DNA of 5,187 bases. It comes from Promethearchaeota archaeon (GTDB lineage: Archaea; Asgardarchaeota; Lokiarchaeia; Sigyniarchaeales; SOKP01). The stretch lies in assembly GCA_030605895.1 (NCBI GenBank), contig JAUWHL010000131.1, positions 1 through 5,187 of the forward strand, written 5' to 3'. Both the position numbers and the translations under genes were made by a program. The notes under the pieces are model-generated. The model had not been told where the DNA came from. It worked only from the letters and a program-made list of their open reading frames with translations, and did not search any database. Shown here piece after piece: positions 1 to 5,187 of the stretch (positions within the stretch are counted from its first letter, which is position 1; every line of letters begins with the position of its first letter).

Positions 1-1
1 T

Positions 2-514
2 CTAGATTATGTAGGTATAGCTGCATCTGAATTAGGTAACATCTCAGATCGCCGTATTTTTCTATTGCTAGAAGGAAAATGGGATTTACCTCCGAATTTA
101 ATACAGAATCCCGGTCTTAATTCTGGATTCATGATAGCACAATATACATCAGCGGCTTTAGCTAGTGAAAATAAAACCTTATGTTTTCCAGCAAGTGTAG
201 ATAGCATCCCTACAGGGGCAGGACAAGAGGATCATGTCAGTATGGCACCAATTAGCGCTAGAAAAACTCTTAAAATCATAGATAATCTTGAAAAAATTCT
301 TGCTATTGAATTGCTATGTGCTAGTCAAGCATTTGATTTTAGGAGACCTCTAAAATCTAGTAAGATGATAGAAGCTTGTCATCAATATGTACGTGAAAAG
401 ATTCCACATGTTGTAGAGGATACTTTATTGTATGATTATATTAACTTAGCGATTGCTATTATAAGAAGTAATGAATTATTAAAAATTATTCAAAGATTAG
501 AAGAAGGAGATTAA
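2..514 (+). CDS. hutH: Histidine ammonia-lyase, C-terminal fragment (5' end outside window)
   Basis: Histidine ammonia-lyase removes ammonia from L-histidine to give trans-urocanate, the first step of histidine breakdown in the cytoplasm. The frame is open from the left edge, and 170 residues are visible out of about 500 in the family. The N-terminal part, with the Ala-Ser-Gly that forms the MIO cofactor, lies upstream. Family blocks in order, numbered from the first complete codon, are ELGNISDRR at 10-18, GLNSGFMIAQ from 38, ASVDSIPT at 64-71 and QEDHVSM at 75-81. The Glu of QEDH matches the active-site Glu414 of the Pseudomonas putida enzyme. After these comes the usual helical tail with a FRRPL motif. 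The common SANQEDH is GAGQEDH here, a mild change. The TAA stop lies one base before the hutI start, so the two are surely co-transcribed. Family assignment is secure. An aromatic-residue lyase with other specificity is less likely given the hutI neighbour. Confidence 0.95.
   Translation, partial: LDYVGIAASELGNISDRRIFLLLEGKWDLPPNLIQNPGLNSGFMIAQYTSAALASENKTLCFPASVDSIPTGAGQEDHVSMAPISARKTLKIIDNLEKILAIELLCASQAFDFRRPLKSSKMIEACHQYVREKIPHVVEDTLLYDYINLAIAIIRSNELLKIIQRLEEGD
503..510 (+). promoter_or_regulatory. Ribosome binding site of hutI inside the end of hutH
   Basis: A purine-rich GAAGGAGA stretch contains a clear GGAG core at 506-509, six bases before the TTG at 516. It overlaps the last codons of hutH. 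It is the main reason for choosing the TTG start, because the first in-frame ATG (606) would remove the first beta strand of the enzyme. The arrangement suggests translational coupling of the two genes. Confidence 0.75.
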
Positions 515-515
515 T

Positions 516-1826
516 TTGTTTGTAGCCTCACCTTATGCAAAAAAAGAAATATTTTCTGAAGTTGACCCAGACCTAGCTATATTTAATGCTAATGAACTTA
601 TTACAATGAATACTAGATATGGTGCGCCTAGGATTGGTGATAATATGTCAGAATTAGCGATTATTAACTATGGGGCATTAGCGGTGAAAGCTGACAGAAT
701 TATCTTTATTGGTACAACAGAAGAATTAATGTCAGAATATGAATTTGAAAAAATCCCTACTAAAGTAGATGCTACAAATAAGTTAGTAACACCAGGTTTT
801 ATTGATCCACATACTCACATTATATTTGATGGTACCCGCGAAAATGAATTATCTATGAAACTTAAGGGAATGACATACTTAGAGATTTTAAAAGCAGGTG
901 GAGGTATTTTAAAGACTGTTCGAGAAACAAGAAACGCACCATTGGAAAAATTAGTTAAAAATGGAAAGAAAATCTTAGATAGAATGATGAGTTATGGAAC
1001 AACTACAGTCGAAGTAAAAACAGGTTATGGATTGACTACACAAAGCGAAATAAAACAACTAAAAGCTATACAAATTCTAAATGAAGATCACCCTCTGGAT
1101 CTTATTCCGACATTCTTAGGGGCTCATGCAGTACCATCGGAATATAAGAACAAACCGGATAAATACGTTGACTTAATTATTTCAGAAATGATACCAAAAA
1201 TCGCTGAGGAAGGTCTTGCTGAGTTTTGTGATGTGTTTTGTGAGAAAGGAATTTTTTCAATAGAGCAATCTAGAAAAATATTAAGTGTTGCAAAAAAATT
1301 TGGCTTAAAACCTCAAATTCATATTGATGAAATTGTTGATACTAATGGTGCTCTGTTAGCTTCTGAAATACAAGCATTTCAAGCAGGTCATTTATTAAAA
1401 TCAAATGATGAAGGATTAAAATCAATGGCAAAAGAAGGAGTAATTGCTACTCTTTTACCAGGAACTCCATTTTGTTTGATGTTAGATGAGTATGCTCCAG
1501 CCAGAAAAATAATAGAATATGGTGTACCCATTGCTCTGGCAACTGATTTAAACCCAAATTGTTGGACAGAGTCAATGCAAATGATTATTACATTAGCTTG
1601 TTATCATATGAAACTTTCACCAGCAGAAGCTCTTACAGCCGCTACTATTAATGGAGCATGTGCCATTCAAAAACAAGATGATATTGGAAGTCTCGAAATA
1701 GGAAAAAAAGCAGATTTAATAGTTTTTGACGTACTTAATCATAATTTCTTACCATATCATTTTGGAGTAAATCTCGTATCTAAAGTAATAAAAAATGGAA
1801 AAATTATAGTTGATAATGATTTATAA
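516..1826 (+). CDS. hutI: Imidazolonepropionase
   Basis: This metal-dependent amidohydrolase opens 4-imidazolone-5-propionate to N-formimino-L-glutamate, the third step of histidine degradation. It has 436 residues against 421 in Bacillus subtilis. Metal and catalytic residues are all visible: the PHTH motif with His99 and His101, His204 in LGAHAVP, His269 and Glu272 in IHIDE, His292 in GHLL, and Asp344 in ATDLNPN. From memory of the B. subtilis structure these match His80, His82, His249, Glu252 and Asp324 at a steady offset of 19-20. Other family blocks are KAGGGIL (127-133), YGTTTVEVKTGYG (160-172) and LLPGTPF (313-319). The TTG start is supported by a good ribosome binding site and gives an N-terminal lead of about 15-20 residues compared with B. 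subtilis. The usual Asp before His292 is Gly. The gene follows hutH after one base and ends 10 bases from the facing ftcD stop. Confidence 0.96.
   Translation: MFVASPYAKKEIFSEVDPDLAIFNANELITMNTRYGAPRIGDNMSELAIINYGALAVKADRIIFIGTTEELMSEYEFEKIPTKVDATNKLVTPGFIDPHTHIIFDGTRENELSMKLKGMTYLEILKAGGGILKTVRETRNAPLEKLVKNGKKILDRMMSYGTTTVEVKTGYGLTTQSEIKQLKAIQILNEDHPLDLIPTFLGAHAVPSEYKNKPDKYVDLIISEMIPKIAEEGLAEFCDVFCEKGIFSIEQSRKILSVAKKFGLKPQIHIDEIVDTNGALLASEIQAFQAGHLLKSNDEGLKSMAKEGVIATLLPGTPFCLMLDEYAPARKIIEYGVPIALATDLNPNCWTESMQMIITLACYHMKLSPAEALTAATINGACAIQKQDDIGSLEIGKKADLIVFDVLNHNFLPYHFGVNLVSKVIKNGKIIVDNDL
1790..1803 (-). terminator. Possible T-tract terminator for ftcD, antisense to the hutI 3' end
   Basis: Read on the minus strand, T5 (complement of 1799-1803) and T6 (complement of 1790-1795) runs lie about 35-45 bases beyond the ftcD stop. 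No hairpin precedes them, so this would fit archaeal oligo-T termination rather than a bacterial intrinsic terminator. In AT-rich DNA such runs are common, so the call is weak. Confidence 0.25.
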
Positions 1827-1836
1827 ACTTAAAATC

Positions 1837-2754
1837 TTAAAAATCAAAATAATACTCTAATAAATGCTTTTCTTCTAATTTTTCTGGTGTTTCGAGTTGT
1901 AAATAATATTCTATTGAGTTAAGTACAGCGCCTAAGGGTAATACACCTATTAATTCAGAGCTTATTACTGATACACCATATCGAGCTGCTTCCAATCTTA
2001 CTAGTTCCATCTGCCTATATAATGGAGTTTTCTTAAAATTAATATTCGAAATTCCTACTTGAACATAATCTCGATTTTTTAGCTCTGTACCCATAGCTTT
2101 AATATTTACTAATCCACCTGAACGTAAATGAATGGACTTGGCAACTTTCTTGGCAATTCTAACATCCTTGGTACCAAGGTTAATATTAAAGCTTAATAAT
2201 GGGTTTCTTGCTCCAGTTATTATCGCACCAGCAGTAGGATGAAATTCAGATGGACCATAATCAGGTTTCCTTTCGAGGTCAGTTTTAATAGCTTCTTTAA
2301 GTTTTTCATATTCCCCCTTTCGAATATTATCTATATTTTTTCTTTCCATCTTCCGAGCAGATTCTTCATAAAGATAAACAGGGATTCCTTCTTTTGCCAT
2401 AGTCTCAGCAAATTTCTCCGATAACTCTATGCATTCTTCCATTGTAACATTTTGTGCTGGTACGAATGGGACAACATCAATAGCCCCAATTCGAGGATGT
2501 TGACCCTTATGCTTATTCATATCAATCAATTCGATAGCTTTTTTAGCTGCATCGATGTTTGCTTTTAAAACAGCTTCAGGAGTTCCAACAAAAGTGATTA
2601 CAGCTCTATTATAATCAGAATCGTATTGAACATCTACAATGCGAGTATTAGGTGTATTTTTTATCTCAGAAACAATAGACTCAATCTTTTGATTATCTAT
2701 TCCTTCGGAATAATTAGGAACGGATTCAACTATCTTCTTTTTATCTTTTTCCAT
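1837..2754 (-). CDS. ftcD: Glutamate formimidoyltransferase (stand-alone transferase domain)
   Basis: The enzyme moves the formimino group from N-formiminoglutamate to a tetrahydrofolate-type carrier, releasing glutamate, the last step of this histidine route. It has 305 residues and covers the N- and C-terminal subdomains of the transferase. The cyclodeaminase half of the roughly 540-residue animal fusion is absent. Family motifs are VPNYSEG (12-18), NRAVITFVG (49-57), and HKGQHPRIGA (82-91) followed by DVVPFVP. His86 aligns with catalytic His82 of the mammalian enzyme. Further motifs are PVYLYEES (125-132), IRKGEYE (144-150), TGAR (180-183) and FNINLGTKD (189-197). The ATG start is preceded by AAGG, 8 bases upstream. 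The gene faces hutHI with a 10-base gap and lies 49 bases downstream of the U32 gene on the same strand, so it may share its transcript. Function is well supported by the motifs and by hutI next door. Confidence 0.95.
   Translation of the reverse strand: MEKDKKKIVESVPNYSEGIDNQKIESIVSEIKNTPNTRIVDVQYDSDYNRAVITFVGTPEAVLKANIDAAKKAIELIDMNKHKGQHPRIGAIDVVPFVPAQNVTMEECIELSEKFAETMAKEGIPVYLYEESARKMERKNIDNIRKGEYEKLKEAIKTDLERKPDYGPSEFHPTAGAIITGARNPLLSFNINLGTKDVRIAKKVAKSIHLRSGGLVNIKAMGTELKNRDYVQVGISNINFKKTPLYRQMELVRLEAARYGVSVISSELIGVLPLGAVLNSIEYYLQLETPEKLEEKHLLEYYFDF
1868..1883 (+). terminator. Possible T-tract terminator for hutHI, antisense to the ftcD 3' end
   Basis: T4 (1868-1871) and T5 (1879-1883) runs lie about 40-55 bases after the hutI stop and inside the 3' end of ftcD. 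There is no stem-loop before them. They are the first T-rich runs met by a transcript leaving hutI, and would suit an archaeal oligo-T terminator. The evidence is composition only. Confidence 0.25.
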
Positions 2755-2762
2755 AAGAAAAA

Positions 2763-2766
2763 CCTT
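2763..2766 (-). promoter_or_regulatory. Weak ribosome binding site of ftcD
   Basis: The complement reads AAGG (AAGGT with the next base), eight bases before the ftcD ATG. It is short but well placed. The 49-base gap to the U32 stop is otherwise very AT-rich. I see no convincing separate promoter in it. Confidence 0.4.
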
Positions 2767-2803
2767 ATTTAATCAAATTCTTACTTAAATTATTATTAAA
2801 GAA

Positions 2804-4066
2804 TCATAATGAATATTTCTTTTTTTTGTAGGTTTTATCAGTAAAGACATAAACTTTATCTATACCATTTCCAACAACTTTGTCACTTACCTCTAGCCCA
2901 ATAATTACTTGGTTAATTTTTGTTCCTCTTGGTGATTTATTAACTATTTTTTCTTTATACTTCATTTTTTTAACTTTCTGATGAATGTATGTGTTAGTCG
3001 TTTTTCCCATGATAATAATATCATCATTTATATTAAGATATCCATTATCCAAGGAAAGAGATGCGAAACCTGTGTTTGTATTGTATCCCAAAATTTGTCC
3101 TACCTTTATATATCTGTAATGAGATAAATTTGATGGTGATTTATGTTGATGATCCTCTTCAGTCATCCTTTTAAAATAAAAACCAGGAGTAAATCCTCTG
3201 TTATATACTTTTTTTAATTCGGTTACCCATTTTCCTACTTTTTTTTTTGTAAATGTCCCATCGTAATACGCTTCAATAGCTTCTCTATACGTTTTTGAAA
3301 CTATTTCAACATAATGTGGATGTTTCATTCTCCCTTCAATTTTAAAAGCATCGATTTTCGCTTTAATTAGTTCAGGAATATAGGCAATTGTACATAAATC
3401 CCTTGAATTTAAAAATCTCACTCCATCATAAATATATTCTCCCCCCGATTCTTCCCGAACCCACAATCGCCTTCTACATGGTTGTTCACAATTACCTCTA
3501 TTAGCAGATTTTTCTTCAGTTCCACAGATATCTTGAGAAAAGTAACATCTCCCACTTACAGAAGTGCACATTGCTCCATGAATAAACGTTTCTATTTCAG
3601 TATTAGTTAGATTTCTTTTTATCTCCTTAATTTTTTCAAGTGACAGTTCTCTTGCTAAAATAATACGTTCTGCCCCTAGACTTTCATAAAATCTAGCTGA
3701 TATTGAATTAGAAACATTACATTGTGTCGAAATATGAAAGGGGATATCAAAATCTATAGCAATTTGAACTGCTGCTAAATCATGAACAATTACAGCATCT
3801 ACTCCAGCATCTTTACTCTTCTCTATTATTTCACGAAGAAATTCCAATTCATTATCATAAATTAAAATATTTGTTGCTAGATATACCTTTAAATTTTTTT
3901 TATGACAAAAATCGACAACTTTGTTTATATCTTCTAACGCAAAATTTTCTGACCGCATTCTCATATTGAATTCTTTAATTCCAAAATAAACAGAATCTGC
4001 ATAGACCATTGCGGCTTTAATGGCTTTTAAGTTTTTAGCTGGAGCAAGTAATTCAACTTTTTTCAT
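2804..4066 (-). CDS. U32-family protein, probable tRNA hydroxylation (TrhP/YrrO-like) protein
   Basis: U32 proteins were named as peptidases, but the characterised TrhP members help make 5-hydroxyuridine at tRNA position 34 and carry an iron-sulfur cluster. The 420 residues match the length of B. subtilis YrrO (about 422). The N-terminal part is a TIM-barrel-like domain starting ELLAPAKNLKAIKAA (5-19). The U32 signature runs from 159 (ETFIHGAMCTSVSGRC), followed by NRGNCEQPCRRR at 189-200. Cys167, Cys174, Cys193 and Cys197 are the expected cluster ligands, and Cys181 is an additional nearby cysteine. NSRDLC (220-225) and FKIEGRMK (241-248) are also family blocks. Residues about 315-410 look like the small beta-barrel C-terminal domain. 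The end is lysine-rich. The ATG start fits the family N-terminus, but no Shine-Dalgarno sequence is visible. An A10 tract interrupts nothing but sits at residues 272-275. Exact substrate is unproven, as a related RNA hydroxylase or peptidase role is possible. Confidence 0.88.
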   Translation of the reverse strand: MKKVELLAPAKNLKAIKAAMVYADSVYFGIKEFNMRMRSENFALEDINKVVDFCHKKNLKVYLATNILIYDNELEFLREIIEKSKDAGVDAVIVHDLAAVQIAIDFDIPFHISTQCNVSNSISARFYESLGAERIILARELSLEKIKEIKRNLTNTEIETFIHGAMCTSVSGRCYFSQDICGTEEKSANRGNCEQPCRRRLWVREESGGEYIYDGVRFLNSRDLCTIAYIPELIKAKIDAFKIEGRMKHPHYVEIVSKTYREAIEAYYDGTFTKKKVGKWVTELKKVYNRGFTPGFYFKRMTEEDHQHKSPSNLSHYRYIKVGQILGYNTNTGFASLSLDNGYLNINDDIIIMGKTTNTYIHQKVKKMKYKEKIVNKSPRGTKINQVIIGLEVSDKVVGNGIDKVYVFTDKTYKKKKYSL

Positions 4067-4145
4067 CTTAAGAAAAAAATGAAAGGTTTCTTATTTTTCT
4101 TATGCTACAGAATTAAATGATATTTATTATTCAATGAGATTCTAA
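4067..4145 (-). promoter_or_regulatory. AT-rich spacer with a possible promoter for the U32 gene
   Basis: This 79-base gap separates the isomerase stop from the U32 start and is the longest spacer in the window. On the minus strand a TATA-like AATAAATATC lies at the complement of 4119-4128, about 50-60 bases before the U32 ATG. That would allow an archaeal promoter with a short leader. A T7 run (complement of 4073-4079) just before the ATG could equally be the end of the isomerase transcript. No Shine-Dalgarno is seen ahead of the U32 gene. The evidence is motif-level only in AT-rich DNA. Confidence 0.22.
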
Positions 4146-5187
4146 TTAGAAGAAATCCTTAAATATATCTTTTGCAATTTCTTCTCTAACTTTTAAACTT
4201 TGTTCAGCAGTCGCTTCTTCTATAAGAGCCTGATTACAGATTTCTTTTCCAATAATTACTTTTGGATTATTTGCCCAATTTACATTTAATAACAAGCAAA
4301 AATAATAAATTGATGATAAAATCAGTGCAATCAGATGCCCAATATTGATTTCTGATGGGTCTTCAATCGAAATTTTAGCTGATGGTACTTTTTCTTGGAT
4401 TAAAGCCTGGAACGTTGCATCTGCTTGATAATTCACAATTGTTTGAGCACTCTGGCCATTCACATATGAGATTGAAGAATTCAAAATGATGCTAGGATGG
4501 TCGTTATTTATTGTCCATAAAATTGGTGTGACAATTCCTTTAGTTCCTCCAAGTAAATATTCTAAAACAGAATGTTGACAAATTGGAGCAGATTGATAAG
4601 CTCCTATCATTCCCTTTTCATCTTTTCCTGTGCTTTCCGATAATCCTTGAACCCATAATCCGACACTTCCCTCAAGATTTTTTGAATAGGGCATTGAAAA
4701 AACCAGATTATAACCCTTTTTATATAATTCAAAGAGAAAGGTTGCAAGTTTTATAGCTGGATGTTTTTCATATTTTGAAAATAATTCATAACCATCTTCT
4801 AATCCTTTCAAAAAATCTTCTATCTTAATACCTGCCATAAAAGCAGGCACAATTCCTACATTTGTAACAGATCCAGCATACCGACCAGAGAGATTAGGCA
4901 CATCTAAAATAGGACAATCTATTTTCTTTAAAATTTCATTCATTGTACCCGATGACGAAAGTCCTATAAATTTATATCCGCTTTTTAAAAAAGTTCCAAT
5001 CGTAGAATTAACATCCAAAGTTTCTCCTCCTCTTGATATTGGAATTACAATAGAATTTTTTGGAGTAGTTTTATCTAAGCATCCTTTTAATTCCACGGCT
5101 CTTGAACTAGTTACTGGAAATATTTTTCTTTTTGCTAAATGTTTCAAAGCAAGTAAAGTTTGAATTGAACCTCCTGTACCTAAAACT
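4146..5187 (-). CDS. pgi: Glucose-6-phosphate isomerase-like SIS-domain protein, N-terminus outside window
   Basis: Phosphoglucose isomerases interconvert glucose 6-phosphate and fructose 6-phosphate in the cytoplasm. The frame stays open to the right edge, with 346 residues visible. The family is usually about 400-550 residues, so roughly the first 60-100 are missing. Numbered from the first complete codon, the first SIS domain opens with GTGGS (3-7, the GIGGS motif). It continues with a phosphate loop SRGGETLD (51-58) and SGRY (100-103) followed by a VGIVPA stretch. The second half has ESTGK (184-188, catalytic Glu184), CQHS (203-206, with His205 of the DQHS motif) and a C-terminal NVN...GK ending at Lys314, the family's catalytic lysine. 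Key catalytic residues are kept, but several neighbours differ: DQHS is CQHS, and the usual DQ before the lysine is NN. It could instead act on a related sugar phosphate. It lies upstream of the U32 gene on the same strand. Confidence 0.82.
   Translation of the reverse strand, partial: VLGTGGSIQTLLALKHLAKRKIFPVTSSRAVELKGCLDKTTPKNSIVIPISRGGETLDVNSTIGTFLKSGYKFIGLSSSGTMNEILKKIDCPILDVPNLSGRYAGSVTNVGIVPAFMAGIKIEDFLKGLEDGYELFSKYEKHPAIKLATFLFELYKKGYNLVFSMPYSKNLEGSVGLWVQGLSESTGKDEKGMIGAYQSAPICQHSVLEYLLGGTKGIVTPILWTINNDHPSIILNSSISYVNGQSAQTIVNYQADATFQALIQEKVPSAKISIEDPSEINIGHLIALILSSIYYFCLLLNVNWANNPKVIIGKEICNQALIEEATAEQSLKVREEIAKDIFKDFF

Noticed and set aside
7..207. Minus-strand open frame opposite hutH
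   Set aside because: It lies wholly antisense to well-conserved hutH motifs, its protein has no recognisable domain, and it has no supporting ribosome binding site.
65..514. HutH starting at the TTG at 65
   Set aside because: The frame is open upstream to the window edge and encodes family residues (ELGNISDRR), so this is an internal codon of a gene that starts outside.
2239..2424. Plus-strand open frame inside ftcD
   Set aside because: It is antisense to conserved ftcD motifs, and its Phe-rich product is what lysine- and glutamate-rich coding gives on the other strand.
2804..4066. U32 gene as part of a defence or novel system
   Set aside because: Its motifs match housekeeping TrhP-like proteins, and no nuclease, toxin or mobile gene accompanies it.
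4265..4340. Apparent membrane segment near the isomerase C-terminus
   Set aside because: The hydrophobic run matches the buried helix that precedes the catalytic lysine in soluble PGI proteins, and no other membrane features are present.
5145..5147. Isomerase starting at the TTG complementary to 5145-5147
   Set aside because: The frame continues to the right edge and encodes the GTGGS motif, so the true start lies outside the window.
1..5187. CRISPR arrays, tRNA or rRNA genes, insertion sequences, attachment sites, riboswitches
   Set aside because: I saw no regularly spaced repeats, no cloverleaf-like arms, no terminal inverted repeats or transposase, and no spacer long enough for a riboswitch. 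The gaps are 1, 10, 49 and 79 bases.

Overview
The window is a compact, AT-rich stretch (by eye about one third G+C) with five genes and no gene-free gap longer than about 80 bases. Two genes lie on the plus strand and three on the minus strand. The two strands converge around position 1830. Every reading frame that matches a known family is intact inside the window. The two edge genes are cut by the window ends.

Plus strand (1-1826): the C-terminal third of histidine ammonia-lyase (hutH) is followed after one base by a complete imidazolonepropionase (hutI). Minus strand, from right to left in transcription order (5187-1837): a glucose-6-phosphate isomerase-like SIS-domain gene missing its N-terminus, a U32-family 'peptidase' of the TrhP/YrrO tRNA-hydroxylation type, and a stand-alone glutamate formimidoyltransferase (ftcD, transferase domain only).

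HutH, HutI and FtcD carry out steps 1, 3 and 4 of histidine degradation to glutamate by the formimino-transfer route: histidine to urocanate, imidazolonepropionate to formiminoglutamate, and formiminoglutamate plus a tetrahydrofolate-type carrier to glutamate. The second enzyme, urocanase (HutU), is not in the window. It may lie upstream of hutH or elsewhere. The pathway genes are therefore split into two facing transcription units. The U32 and isomerase genes have no obvious role in histidine breakdown and look like ordinary neighbours.

The organism is uncertain. Low G+C, a stand-alone transferase-only FtcD, a short U32 protein, a divergent isomerase and no intrinsic terminator hairpins all fit an archaeon, for example an AT-rich Asgard or Thermoplasmata-like lineage. 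An AT-rich bacterium cannot be excluded from sequence alone.

I found no mobile element, CRISPR array, RNA gene or candidate new system. The points most worth a second look are the altered active-site loops of the isomerase, the split hut pathway with a 10-base convergent junction, and an A10 tract inside the U32 gene.
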